Assembly: GCA_964035575.1 (NCBI GenBank)
Contig: OZ037893.1
Location: forward strand, 682,001 to 746,000
Source: Rhynchopus sp. YZ270_cl-10
Lineage: Eukaryota; Euglenozoa; Diplonemea; Diplonemida; Diplonemidae
Length of the DNA stretch: 64,000 nucleotides
Direction of reading: 5' to 3'
Part shown: in pieces, positions 31,488 to 41,530 of the stretch
Layout of the letters: every line of letters starts with the position of its first letter
How positions within the stretch are numbered: position 1 is the first letter of the stretch
The notes under the pieces: generated by a model
Told to the model about the DNA's origin: nothing
Database searches by the model: none
What the model saw: only the letters and a program-made list of their open reading frames with translations
Made by a program: the position numbers and the translations under genes

Positions 31488-31690
31488 AATCCACTTTTTT
31501 TCGGAGTACTGCCTGCCGTCAAAAAAGACGTAACATGTGGGGCACTCGACTAACAACCGTTTTATTTTGTTCAAAAGATCTACTGACGATTCATATTGTC
31601 GGACAGCTTCTTTGCTTTCTTCTTTATCCCAAATTAGCGACTCAGGGATTGTGCTCTTCTCTAGCCTCTCCCACACTGCGAAACGAGCAG
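31488..31690 (-). pseudogene. Minus-strand gene fragment, CPTCYVFFDG type, copy 1
   Basis: On the minus strand this encodes a protein-like stretch including EESKEAVRQYESSVDLLNKI, then RLLVECPTCYVFFDGRQYSE and KKWIDK. Other copies: about 32565-32625 (part), 37191-37335 and 40800-40945, each truncated differently. There is no start, and the ends coincide with junctions to other duplicated blocks, so these are dispersed gene pieces. Family not recognised. Confidence 0.45.
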
Positions 31691-31700
31691 AGGACCCCAA

Positions 31701-31912
31701 CCGGACCCTACATCACACAGGCCTAATTACCCTGTGTTTGCAATGCTCCCCGTTCATCTGTCTGATGGGTGGAAGCAGAAGTAGCACATATCAGATACCA
31801 CGAAATGGATGTAGGAATGCATGGTTGGGTGTCCACCCCGGTACAGATGTTCATGTACCAAGGTACACTGTTCACGAGAGGGGCTTTGTATTTCAAGAAA
31901 ACTTTTTTCCCC
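31701..31912 (+). repeat. Dispersed repeat M, full composite copy 1
   Basis: Begins CCGGACCCTACATCACACAG, continues AATTACCCTGTGTTTGCAAT, GTGGAAGC, AGTAGCACATATCAG, then CACGAAATGGATGTAGGAAT, GCATGGTTGGGTGTCCACCC, GTACCAAGGTACACTGTTCA, CGAGAGGGGCTTTGTATTTC and a T-tract. About 210 bp, ending in T-rich DNA as a SINE would. GATGGGTGGAAGC and GGTTGGGTGTCCACCCC loosely resemble pol III boxes A and B, which is inference only. Confidence 0.7.
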
Positions 31913-31917
31913 TCTTG

Positions 31918-32559
31918 CAGGGTTTTTTCTAGGATTTGGGTATTTCATTTCGAGGGGGGCGGTAAAAAAAAATTTTTTCCCCGGTGAGAACGCTCGCCTG
32001 CGCTCTTCGCGCGCGTCTCCCTGCAAGTCACGGGGCTTATGAGTCAAATAGTGTGGGCTTTTTCTTGGGCGGATGTTGATGAAAAGGAATCAGGGAGGGG
32101 TGCTGGCGTCTACTGGCTGTTCCGTACCTTCCATCTTGATTCGGATCAACATGTCAAGTGTGTCCTGTCGGAAGCGGCTCCGCAGTGGGGTCGTGATGAG
32201 TTTCAGTACAGAAAAATCTCGCTCGACATCAACTGTCCCGACAGGAAAGCTGGACACCAACACCATCGCATCAACTGCCACAGGCAGACTCGTTGCTTCT
32301 CTCGCAAGCATACTTCAACCGAAGCTTGGACGTTGTTGCTTTGACCGACGGGTATTGACCCCCTATTTTAGGCTAATTTCGACGATTTGAGGCCGTTAAA
32401 GCCAAAATTTGGCACTTTTGGCCACCTGCGGTGATCTTTAAACCCCCAGTAATCCCAAAAAAATCCAAAAACCCGCCCCCCTCGAGGGGGGCGGTTTTCC
32501 CCCCAAAAAATTCCAGGGGTGTAAACTGCCCCCCTCCAACCCCCTTAAAAAAAACACTG
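31918..32559. mobile_element. Small TIR element, 642 bp
   Basis: The left end CAGGGTTTTTTCTAGG and right end (read inverted) CAGTGTTTTTTTTAAGG match at most positions. GAGGGGGGCGG and its complement lie further inside on each side. The flanks CCCTCTTG and GACTCTTG agree at 6 of 8 positions, fitting a decayed 8-bp hAT-type target duplication. Its right interior (TTTCGACGATTTGAGGCC, AAAATTTGGCACTTTTG) is shared with element Y near 28318. No transposase frame. Confidence 0.5.
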
Positions 32560-32766
32560 GACTCTTGAAAAGATCTACTGATGATTCATATTGCTGGACA
32601 GCTTCTTTGCTTTCTTCTACCGCTATCGTAATAACACAAAAAAAGTCAAATAGAATTCTGGACACATTTTTGTTTCTAGTCCTTTAACGAGTTGTAGCTT
32701 GTCGCTCTATTGTTGTAGGGCTGGTAGCACTGCGTGATGTCTTTCTCTTCCCTCCTGCACCAACCC

Positions 32767-33374
32767 CAAACAAGCTCGCAACCCTCTTGCCAGGCTCTAC
32801 ATGCCTGAGTCAGGTTCTCAGCTGCGCAAGAAACCTGAACACGAAACACAGAAGTGCCGTCCACACAGCGTTGTTATCGAACCCTGCCTCGCAACTTATG
32901 CGTGAGCAGGGCAGCTTTGCCACCGCAAGACCACAACACAGCAACACGAACATGATGACATAACAAAGAGAACAATCCAACTCCGAACGACTTTGAGAGA
33001 TAAACTCTTTATTAGGAAGAGCCGGCTGAGTACGCATTCTGTTGCTTCCCGACAAAACCCCACCTCAACGCAAACAAGCTCGCAACCCTCTTGCCAGGCT
33101 CTACATGCCTGAGTCAGGTTCTCAGCTGCGCAAGAAACCTGAACACGAAACACAGAAGTGCCGTCCACACAGCGTTGTTATCGAACCCTGCCTCGCAACT
33201 TATGCGTGAGCAGGGCAGCTTTGCCACCGCAAGACCACAACACAGCAACACGAACATGATGACATAACAAAGAGAACAATCCAACTCCGAACGACTTTGA
33301 GAGATAAACTCTTTATTAGGAAGAGCCGGCTGAGTACGCATTCTGTTGCTTCCCGACAAAACCCCACCTCAACG
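32767..33374 (+). repeat. Tandem duplication, 2 x 304 bp
   Basis: Two seemingly identical 304-bp units (32767-33070, 33071-33374) start CAAACAAGCTCGCAACCC and end ACAAAACCCCACCTCAACG. A third single unit lies at 41531-41834, again followed by the R1 start. An 81-codon minus-strand frame with a hydrophobic segment spans each unit but is probably fortuitous. Confidence 0.9.
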
Positions 33375-33770
33375 CAAACAAGCTCGCAACCCTCTTGCCA
33401 GGCTCTACATGCCTGAGTCAGGTTCTCAGCTGCGCAAGAAACATCCACCACACACGACACTTTTGACCTGCATGATGAAAATCAAACACAAACATTCTGT
33501 CACCTCCGAACTGAGTCGGCCTTGTGTGCTGGTGTGCGTAATTACTGTGTTTTCATCCAAATACCTGGCTGACTGTTGCCCACCGACACATCACAAACAG
33601 CACACAGCGATGGTAATACCACCCACCTCGCAACTTATGCGTGAGTAGGGAGCTTGATCACTCGCAAGACCTCACAACTCTGTTCAGAATACCTGCAAAA
33701 GCAAGCTGTAACAGCCCACAGCTTCACATAAGTTGCTGGGTTGTAAAGCGATGCAAGACATTGCCCCCTC
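33375..33770 (+). repeat. Duplicated leader block R1, copy upstream of NTPase B
   Basis: Same order of landmarks as 23797-24200, through CTGGGTTGTAAAGCGATGCA, after which the copies diverge. Here about 33770-34160 is unique sequence between R1 and the CACCTGCATTTCACCATCTA motif that precedes all three NTPase genes. Confidence 0.75.
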
Positions 33771-34239
33771 ACGCTCACTCCCATCCCCAACTCATGGGCC
33801 TTTGCTCCATTAGCGCTCCCCACCACCTCGATACCCCAGTCTGTAGACAACACCAGCCAAATACACTTGTCTGAGGACAAGTATGACGGCTTCTACACAA
33901 CACATGGTCACACAAAAGAGAAGGAACATATTCTGGAGTCTGTACGGTGATGTGCACAGCTTCACGTCAAACCGGAACTCTTGGCTCTTCTGCAGTCACC
34001 CCTGAAGTTGTGACTTAACTTAGTGTGCATGTGAGGAAGCGCATGCGGCTGACCTGAGAGAAGACAGATGTGTTCTCAGATGCTTCCTTCGTGTAGCTTG
34101 CATTTGGAGACACGGACAATGACAGTCCAAGTGCAAGCGCCCCAACCCTCCCACCACCCACCTGCATTTCACCATCTACCAACAGGAAACACAACCCTCC
34201 CTTCCTCATATCACATTGAAGCAGCTGCAGATTGAAGAG

Positions 34240-36225
34240 ATGAGGACACGTTTCGAAGTGTATGTTGAGTCTGTAACAATAGAAAAGGTGAAGCCAGTCC
34301 TGCTGCGTGCACTGGAGTCCTCTCAGGGATATAAGTTTGACCGAGAGAGGGCTTTCAAGGAATACCAAGGAGGTGCTGAGGTGTTTGAAGTGATTGACAA
34401 TGATGTAGAAGCTTGTGTAAGTGGGACTTGCTTGACGAGTTGCAGATCTGTTGTGTCGGTGGTAGCCGGCATGGGTGATGGCAAATCACGCTTGTTAGAT
34501 GAAATGAAGACCATCATGCGAGGCAACGAATCATTCAAAGAGCAAACCTGTTACACTCTTCACTGCAACTTTGAGAACGGCGCACCGGTGATGCCATTTA
34601 CTTCCTCTGAACCGGGCAAGGATCTATGGGCTCGGCAACAGTATGTAGAGAAAGAAATGCTGGACCGGATCATGTTCGTCCTGATGTCAACAATCACTGA
34701 CGGGCCTTGTCCAGTGGGATCCAGCAGTTTCCCAATCTATCAACACGAGCACCGCTGGGATTTCTGTCTTCGTACGCTCGTTGAGGCAATCCAAACTGTT
34801 TCGCCTGATGCATTTGTCATGATATGTGTAGATGGAGCACACGCCATGGACCCACAGTACGACCTCTGTCGCGGTAGTTTTGAGAAGTATCGAGAGATGT
34901 ACCGCTGTAGTTGCTTGAAGATTGTATTCAATTTACTGGCTGAGAGCTTATATTGGCCTCGGGTGTTCACAGTCCTCTCATCAGCCACAAGCACGTGGTT
35001 AAGCACTGATGAGGATGAATGTCCTGATAACTATCCCGAGCAGCTGGAGATCACGCCCCCCTCGATAACGAAGATGCCACAAGAAGTACAAAACAGCGTT
35101 GCACTGAAACATAAAGATGCACTTCTGCAGTTTTTTGGAGGGCACCCAAAGGCGATGGTGTTCCTTGTGAACAACACCTCAACATCACTTGAAGGGATAT
35201 TTTCCTCGGCCGCTGCTGCGTTGGAGATGACATTCAAACACAAGGAGCTGGGTCCTTCCATTATCAAACCACTTCTTCGGCGTATCCTGGCAGGCGGTAG
35301 ATGGTTCTCTCAGTGGGAGGTGATCGGAGGTACGACTTTTGATACGCTGTTCCGTCTCGGTCTCATCAAAATTCGTGAAGATACAAATTATTCTTCGTAC
35401 GTGGACATATCAACAGCCCTCTTGCTTCTTCTGCAGAGGAGCGACAATGTTCTGTGCACATGGAAGCCGTATTACGAGGGTGCTGATGCACTGAAGAACT
35501 TTGCTGCATCAGCACGCTGCATCAGGTCACACGTGTATGAAGACGGGATCTGCTTAAATTTGTTCCGCTCAGGAGCAGCTTGGGGGCTTGGTGAAGGGGA
35601 CACGTCTGTGATGAACGTACCTCTGCAGCTGGCGGAGTCTGCGAAGAAGATAAGCACAAGAGGTTGTGATAAGGCAGCACCAAAGCCACACGCGACACAT
35701 CCGAAAACGAAAGGGAATTGGGAAGTGAAGCTGAACACCGCACCTGTTGAAGGCCTGTCTGTAAAAGGGGCGAAGAAAACCCTCAAGACATCCTCGGAGA
35801 CCATTGGTGACTACATTATACTGAATGCCCACGGTGCACGAGCAGGTGACTTCTTCTGTCGCATGAAAGCTGGCTCTGGGAAGCCCTTCAATGAGGTCTG
35901 GCAGTGCCAGTCAAAAGGTTCCAAGGTTGAATCTCCATTTCCACAAAACTTGGACTTTGCTGCGAGCGAAGGAGACGTATTCATTCTGCTCTCGCTGCAT
36001 CCGGTAAAACGTCCCTGCGATCCCAGCTGTGGCATCAACCGTGCAGTGGTGGATCCAAGGAACTTCAAAAGATACTTCGGCCCTCTGAGTGGAACTCTTA
36101 TCCTACCAAGCTCAAGCATGTTGGCTTCGCGTCCTGTGTGGCCTGCAACGCTCTCTCTGTCACCTACCATAACAAGGACGGCACGATGGGTGCCGTTCCT
36201 CCAGAAAATCTGTAAACACATTTAG
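34240..36225 (+). CDS. P-loop NTPase, Crinkler/RHS-like family, paralogue B
   Basis: A 661-residue protein; the ATG at 34240 lies in a segment that differs from A and C, so its first 10 residues are specific. Helical segment 14-45, P-loop AGMGDGKS at residues 76-83, Walker-B-like VMICVDGAHAM at 193-203, possible sensor VFTVLSSATS near 245. A long conserved region follows from KMPQEVQNSVALKHKDALLQ to the end. Short loops differ completely from A and C: after GGAEV, after HAMDP (a shorter loop lacking LLEPAHFTDERE), around the IKIREDTNYSSY segment, and around the GICLNLFRSGA segment. The last ~40 codons are DNA-identical to A. Probable nucleotide-dependent regulator; the Crinkler/RHS placement is tentative. 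CATCACATT-type leader sequence upstream is shared with A and C. Confidence 0.8.
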   Translation: MRTRFEVYVESVTIEKVKPVLLRALESSQGYKFDRERAFKEYQGGAEVFEVIDNDVEACVSGTCLTSCRSVVSVVAGMGDGKSRLLDEMKTIMRGNESFKEQTCYTLHCNFENGAPVMPFTSSEPGKDLWARQQYVEKEMLDRIMFVLMSTITDGPCPVGSSSFPIYQHEHRWDFCLRTLVEAIQTVSPDAFVMICVDGAHAMDPQYDLCRGSFEKYREMYRCSCLKIVFNLLAESLYWPRVFTVLSSATSTWLSTDEDECPDNYPEQLEITPPSITKMPQEVQNSVALKHKDALLQFFGGHPKAMVFLVNNTSTSLEGIFSSAAAALEMTFKHKELGPSIIKPLLRRILAGGRWFSQWEVIGGTTFDTLFRLGLIKIREDTNYSSYVDISTALLLLLQRSDNVLCTWKPYYEGADALKNFAASARCIRSHVYEDGICLNLFRSGAAWGLGEGDTSVMNVPLQLAESAKKISTRGCDKAAPKPHATHPKTKGNWEVKLNTAPVEGLSVKGAKKTLKTSSETIGDYIILNAHGARAGDFFCRMKAGSGKPFNEVWQCQSKGSKVESPFPQNLDFAASEGDVFILLSLHPVKRPCDPSCGINRAVVDPRNFKRYFGPLSGTLILPSSSMLASRPVWPATLSLSPTITRTARWVPFLQKICKHI

Positions 36226-36367
36226 ATGGCCAAACTTCTGAACCAGTTGTGTTGTAAATGGAAGACCTGGAAGGGCAAGTTAACCATTTCTGCGTGCGTG
36301 TCTCAGGGGTTTCAAAAAACCCAAACAGGCAGGCAAAAAGTTTATTATAAGAAATAGGTTTTTTCTA

Positions 36368-36473
36368 CAGTCTCGACCGATATTACGGCCGGTCGAAATT
36401 ATGGTCGAACCCAAAATTCGTCCTTAATTTCGACCACAGTAATATTTTCCCGCCGTAATATTGGTCGAGACTG
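36368..36473. mobile_element. Tc1/mariner-type MITE, 106 bp
   Basis: Terminal inverted repeats CAGTCTCGACCGATATTACG and CGTAATATTGGTCGAGACTG (one mismatch), flanked on both sides by the dinucleotide TA. A second inverted layer uses GGTCGAA/TTCGACC words. TA target site, CAGT ends and no coding capacity are diagnostic of a mariner-like MITE. It lies in the 3' flank of NTPase B and has no counterpart at the same place after A or C, so it inserted after the duplications. Confidence 0.85.
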
Positions 36474-36924
36474 TAAGCAAGAGAAAACCTCATGCAGTGG
36501 AACGTAGTGAGAGTAATTCATGTATGGAGTAATGAAAGCGAGCTTTTTTCGTGATGTTTTATTGTCCCCCCCTCAACCTCACCGAAGAGAAACACTCGTT
36601 TTTCGCACTGCGGGTATGTTGTTGTTTTTCTCAACGACACCTTTTTTCCAATTTTCCTCCGGTATCACATAGTACACTGTTTCCATGGATGCGCCCAGTT
36701 TTTTCCTGTTTTTTTCTTGATGGTTTTGTGCCTGTTTTTGGGCATTTTCAAGGTTTTTTTGTTTGAATGAACTTCCGAACAAGTCGTGTTGTACAAAGTT
36801 GTCCCTGTGTGACAATGCCAAGTTCTGTGAGGAGTGACAGCTTCGCAAGCTCGTCATACTGCAGTGACCTTGCTGATCAGGCTTGCAATCGTACGGCGCA
36901 GTACGTCTCTTCGTCTCTTCGGTG

Positions 36925-37190
36925 CGTGACTGTAAATGAAAGTTGAAAGTTGACACTTGAAAGTGACACCAACACAGAAGAAACCTAGAAAGCTGTACAA
37001 CTGAGAATAGAAAGAGAAGCCTGAAAGTGCAAAGGAGTGAAGGAAATGGTAAGATGCCCACCTCTGTGCATAGTTGCCTTAGAGTCTTAGAGGCGTGCAC
37101 TCATGGACTTGGTGTCTTGCACTGTGGAGGTTCGGTGTGGTGCGATGACGTTGAGACGGCATACGTAATGTCTGCAATACGCTTCTCTTG
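36925..37190 (-). pseudogene. Minus-strand coiled-coil gene fragment, copy 2 (partial)
   Basis: Contains the same GAAAGTTGACACTTGAAAGT to GTAATGTCTGCAATACGCTT stretch as copies 1 and 3, but jumps at about 37190 into the CPTCYVFFDG fragment (TTGTCAATCCACTTT). The junction shows the pieces were combined before or during duplication. Confidence 0.5.
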
Positions 37191-37335
37191 TCAATCCACT
37201 TTTTTTCGGAGTACTGCCTGCCGTCAAAAAAGACGTAACATGTGGGGCACTCAACTAACAACTATTTTTATTTTCGTTCAAAAGATCTACTGACGATTCA
37301 TTATCGGACAGCTTCTTTGCTTTCTTCTTCCGCTT
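37191..37335 (-). pseudogene. Minus-strand gene fragment, CPTCYVFFDG type, copy 2
   Basis: Minus-strand VECPTCYVFFDGRQYSEKKW segment, fused at its left edge to the coiled-coil fragment. Unrecognised family; compare 31488-31690. Confidence 0.45.
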
Positions 37336-37661
37336 ATGTAACGTTTATTTTTATGTAACAACACAAAAAAAAGTCAAATAATATTCTAGAAAACACTTGT
37401 GTTTCTAGTCCTTTGAGTTGGAGTTATATGTAACAAAAAATGGACATCTCTTTTTGTGTTTCTTTGTCTACTTGTAGCTTGTCGCTCTATTGTTGTAGGG
37501 CTGGTAGCACTGCGTGATGTCCTTCTCTTCGTGCAGCGCTCCAACCCTCCCACCACCCACCTGCATTTCACCATCTAACAACAGGAAACACAACCCTCCC
37601 TTCCTCATATCACATTGAAGCAGCTGCAGATTGAAGAGTTGACACTGCCGCAGCATTGGAA

Positions 37662-39662
37662 ATGGTTAAGTCTGTAACACTAGAAGAGGTGAAGCCAGTC
37701 CTGCTGCGTGCACTGGAGTCCTCTCAGGGATATAAGTTTGACCGAGAGAGGGCTTTCGAGGAATACCAAGGAGGTGCTGAGGTGCTTGAAGTGATTTATT
37801 ACGCTATTAATAGTTGTGTAAATGGGGAGTCCCACTGCAAAGGCAGATCTGTTGTGTCGGTGGTAGCCGGCATGGGTGATGGCAAATCACGCTTGTTAGA
37901 TGAAATGAAGACCATCATGCGAGGCAACGAATCATTCAAAGAGCAAACCTGTTACACTCTTCACTGCAACTTTGAGAACGGCGCACCGGTGATGCCATTT
38001 GCCACCTGTGAAAGGGAGCTATGGGCTCGACGACGGTTTGTACAGAAAGAAATGCTGGACCGGATCATGTTCGTCCTGATGTCAACAATCACTGACGGGC
38101 CTTGTCCAGTGGGATCCAGCAGTTTCCCAATCTACCAGCACAAGCACCACTGGGATTTCAGTCTTAGTAAGCTCGTTGCGGCAATCCAAACTGTTTCTCC
38201 TGGTGCATTTGTCCTGATGTGTGTAGATGGAGCACACGCCATGGACCCACTGCTGGAACCGGCACACTTCACGGACGAGCGAGAGCTAGAAAGCGAGAAG
38301 AAGAATTCCCATAAGTATGAAGAGATTTACGACCAGAGTTGCTTGAAGATTGTAATTCATTTGCTGTCTGAGATGTTATATGTGTGCCCTCAGGTGTTCG
38401 CAGTCCTCTCATCAGCCGCAAGCATGATGCGCGCAGGTGGGGATGATTATGCCGAGCTCCTGAAGGTGACGCCCCCCTCAATAACGAAGATGCCAGAAGA
38501 AGTACAAAACAGCGTTGCACTGAAACATAAAGATGCACTTCTGCAGTTTTTTGGAGGGCACCCAAAGGCGATGGTGTTCCTTGTGAACAACACCTCAACA
38601 TCACTTGAAGGGATATTTTCCTCAGCCGCTGCTGCGTTGGAGATGACATTCAAACACAAGGAGCTGGGTCCTTCCATTATCAAACCACTTCTTCGGCGCA
38701 TCCTGACAGGCGATAGATGGTTCGATAAGTGGGAGGTGATCGGAGGTACGACTTTTGATACGCTGTTCCGTCTCGGTCTCGTCAGAATTCACCCATCTAT
38801 AAATTATTTTTCTCCACCCCAGGTGGACATATCAACAGCCCTCTTGCTTCTTCTGCAGCGGAGCGACAATGCTCTGTGCACATGGAAGCCGTATTACGAG
38901 GGTGCTGATGCACTGAAGAACTTTGCTGCATCAGCACGCTGCATCAGGTCACACGTGTATGAAGACGGGGTCCGCTCATCTAAACTACACAACGGAGCGT
39001 TTGCTTTTGGGTACCCGTCTGTTAAGAACGTACCTCTGCAGCTGGCGGAGTCTGAGAAGAAGATAAGCACAAGAAGTTGTGATAAGGCAGCACCAAAGCC
39101 ACATGCGGCACATCCGAAAACGAAAGGGAATTGGGAAGTGAAGCTGAACACCGCACCTGTTGAAGGCCTGTCTGTAAAAGGGGCGAAGGAAACCCTCAAG
39201 ACATCCTCGGAGACCATTGGTGACTACACCATACTGAATGCCCACGGTGCACGAGCAGGTGACTTCTTCTGCCGCATGAAAACTGACTCTGGGAAGTTCT
39301 TCAATGAGGTTTGGAAGTGTGAGTCAGACAACGAGGTTTGGCAGTGGGAGTTAGAACGTTCCGAGATTGTAACTCCATTTCCGAAAAAGTTGGGCTTTGC
39401 TATGAGCAAAGGAGACACATTCATCCTGATCTCGCAGCATCCGGTAGACACGCCCGAGGGTTCCGACCGCTACGACCGTGCAGTGCTGGATCCAAGGAAC
39501 TTCAAAAGCTACTTCGGCCCTCTGTGTGGAACTCTTATCCTACCAAGCTCAAGCATGTTGGCTTCGCGTCCTGTGTGGCCTGCAACGCTCTCTCTGTCAC
39601 CTACCATAACAAGGACGGCACGATGGGTGCCGTTTCTCCAGAAAATCTGTAAACACATTTAG
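37662..39662 (+). CDS. P-loop NTPase, Crinkler/RHS-like family, paralogue C
   Basis: A 666-residue protein starting like A (MVKSVT...EEVKPVLLRALES). The P-loop AGMGDGKS is at nt 37865-37888, Walker-B-like VLMCVDGAHAM follows the DFSLSKLVAAIQTVSPGAF segment, and the possible sensor is VFAVLSSAAS. Scaffold DNA is nearly identical to A and B, while loops differ: after GGAEV (YYAINSCVNGESHCK), after LESEKK, around HPSINYFSPPQ, and a short KLHNGAFAFGYPS in place of the long loop of A. Near the C-terminus it alone carries a repeated NEVW unit (FFNEVWKCESDNEVWQWELE). Family assignment as for A and B. Confidence 0.8.
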   Translation: MVKSVTLEEVKPVLLRALESSQGYKFDRERAFEEYQGGAEVLEVIYYAINSCVNGESHCKGRSVVSVVAGMGDGKSRLLDEMKTIMRGNESFKEQTCYTLHCNFENGAPVMPFATCERELWARRRFVQKEMLDRIMFVLMSTITDGPCPVGSSSFPIYQHKHHWDFSLSKLVAAIQTVSPGAFVLMCVDGAHAMDPLLEPAHFTDERELESEKKNSHKYEEIYDQSCLKIVIHLLSEMLYVCPQVFAVLSSAASMMRAGGDDYAELLKVTPPSITKMPEEVQNSVALKHKDALLQFFGGHPKAMVFLVNNTSTSLEGIFSSAAAALEMTFKHKELGPSIIKPLLRRILTGDRWFDKWEVIGGTTFDTLFRLGLVRIHPSINYFSPPQVDISTALLLLLQRSDNALCTWKPYYEGADALKNFAASARCIRSHVYEDGVRSSKLHNGAFAFGYPSVKNVPLQLAESEKKISTRSCDKAAPKPHAAHPKTKGNWEVKLNTAPVEGLSVKGAKETLKTSSETIGDYTILNAHGARAGDFFCRMKTDSGKFFNEVWKCESDNEVWQWELERSEIVTPFPKKLGFAMSKGDTFILISQHPVDTPEGSDRYDRAVLDPRNFKSYFGPLCGTLILPSSSMLASRPVWPATLSLSPTITRTARWVPFLQKICKHI

Positions 39663-40099
39663 ATGGCCAAACTTCTGAACCAGTTGTGTTGTAAATGGAA
39701 GACCTGGAAGGGCAAACTAACTATTTCTGCGTGCGTGCACGGATCGGGAATGAAAGCGAGTTTTTTTTCATGATGTTGTATTCTCCCCCTAAACCTCACC
39801 GAAGAGAAACACTCGTTTTTCGCACTGCGAGTCTGTTTGTTTTCTCAACAACACCTTTTTTCAAATTTTCCTCCAGTATCACATAAGATACTGTTTCCAT
39901 GGAGGCACCCAGTTTTCCCCCGTTTTTTCTTGGTGGTTTTGTGACTGTTTTTGGGCATTTTCAGGGTTGTTTTTGGTTAGTAAACTTCCGAACCAGTTGT
40001 GTTGTACAAAGTTGTCCCTGTGTGAGGAGTGTGCATCTCTGTCGGGTCGGGTCGGTGTCTCTAGGTGTGGAGTGGCTGTAAGAGCGCTACCTCGTTCTC

Positions 40100-40590
40100 C
40101 TTGTCAGTACTCGAGGTCAGTTGCCTCGCGTGCCAGGCACAGTGCAGTCTGCAGTGCACCCACCTCCTTCTGGAGAGCCTCCCGCGCAGCCACCTCCTGC
40201 AACAGTGTGCTGTTGGTGTTGATGTGGTGCTGGTACGATACATCACGTGACTGTAAATGAAAGTTGAAAGTTGACACTTGAAAGTGACACCAACACAGAA
40301 GAAACCTAGAAAGCTGTACAACTGAGAATAGAAAGAGAAGCCTGAAAGTGCAAAGGAGTGAAGGAAATGGTAAGATGCCCACCTCTGTGCATAGTTGCCT
40401 GAGAGTCTTAGAGGCGTGACTCATGGACTTGGTGTCTTGCACTGTGGAGGTTCGGTGTGGTGCGATGACGTTGAGACGGCATACGTAATGTCTGCAATAC
40501 GCTTCTGCAGGTTGACGCATTCTGTTTCAAAGGCTGCCTTTTCGAGCATTGTGTGTGACTGCTTGGTCTTTGCGGACGACTCAAGGACCT
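40100..40590 (-). pseudogene. Minus-strand coiled-coil gene fragment, copy 3
   Basis: The most complete copy. A 3' exon-like piece at about 40110-40245 (HHINTNSTLLQEVAAREALQ, KEVGALQTALCLAREATDLE, then a stop) follows on the minus strand a pyrimidine-rich, CAG-ended stretch that looks like an intron. The 5' exon-like piece lies at about 40430-40570 (KTKQSHTMLEKAAFETECVN). Heptad-rich composition suggests a coiled-coil protein; no family recognised. Confidence 0.5.
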
Positions 40591-40651
40591 TAAAAGGGAG
40601 ATCAGATGTGAGGTAGCTTCAAAGACTTGAAACATTGTTGACTTTTTTATT

Positions 40652-40772
40652 GGGGTCAGTCGGAGGTGCCTGCATTAATAACTTCACTTTATTGTTTATT
40701 CTGAGTTTTTTTCCGAATAGGATAAGGTAATTCAGCACGAGAGTCGTAGGGTCATCTTATAAACTTTTTTAT
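40652..40772 (+). repeat. Repeat R4 followed by R3, copy 2
   Basis: R4 is GTCAGTCGGAGGTGCCTGCA, then TTAATAACTTCACTTTATT; it recurs at about 60438. R3 at 40722-40772 contains CAGCACGAGAGTCGTAGGGT and CATCTTATAAAC plus a T-tract. A few bases of repeat M (ACTGCATGCTTGGGGTCCAC) follow at about 40791. Confidence 0.6.
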
Positions 40773-40799
40773 TTATTTATTTATGTAGGACTGCATGCT

Positions 40800-40945
40800 T
40801 GGGGTCCACTTTTTTTAGGAGTACTGCCTGCCGTCAAAGAAGACGTAACATGTGGGGCACTCAACTAACAATTTTATTTTCGTTCAAAAGCTCTACTGAC
40901 GATTCATATTGTCGGACAGCTTCTTTGCTTTCTTCTTCCGCTGAC
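40800..40945 (-). pseudogene. Minus-strand gene fragment, CPTCYVFFDG type, copy 3
   Basis: Same minus-strand peptide as 31488 and 37191 with small differences (for example TCYVFFDGRQYS retained). It is joined on the left to a partial repeat M instead of the GTCAATCC sequence seen at the other copies. Confidence 0.4.
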
Positions 40946-41102
40946 GTAACAACACAAAAGTCAAATAATATTCTAGAAACACTTGTGTTTCTAGTCCTTT
41001 TACTTGGAGTTATATGTAACAAAAATGGACATCTCTTTTTGTGTTTCTTCGTCTACTTGTAGCTTGTCGCTCTGTACAGTGCTTTCCTCCTGCACCAACC
41101 CC

Positions 41103-41510
41103 AAACAAGCTCGCAACCCTCTTGCCAGGCTCCACATGCCTGAGTCAGGTTCTCAGCTGCGCAAGAAACATCCATCACACACGACACTCTTGACTTGCAT
41201 GATGAAAATCAAACACAAACATTCTGTCACCTCCGAACTGAGTCGGCACCTTGTGTGCTGGTGTGCGTAATTACTGTGTTTTCATCCAAATACCTGGCTG
41301 ACTGTTCACCACCGACACACCACAATCATCACAATCATCACAAACACCACACAGCGATGGTAATACCACCCACCTCGCAACTTATGCGTGAGTAGGGAGC
41401 TTGATCACTCGCAAGACCTCACAACTCTGTTCAGAATACCTGCAAAAGCAAGCTGTAACAGCCCACAGCTTCACATAAGTTGCTGGGTTGTAAAGCGATG
41501 CAAGACATTG
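41103..41510 (+). repeat. Duplicated leader block R1, third full copy
   Basis: Same landmarks as 23797 and 33375, with a small expansion of CACAATCAT near 41320. Here no NTPase gene follows. Instead a 304-bp unit (41531-41834) and another R1 start (41835-41905) lead into the RRM-like gene. Confidence 0.75.
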
Positions 41511-41530
41511 CTTCCCTCCTGCACCAACCC

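Noticed and set aside
32810-33359. 81-codon minus-strand membrane peptide, repeated in each 304-bp unit
   Set aside because: Identity among copies reflects tandem duplication, not selection. It lies on the minus strand across leader sequence with no acceptor or motif.
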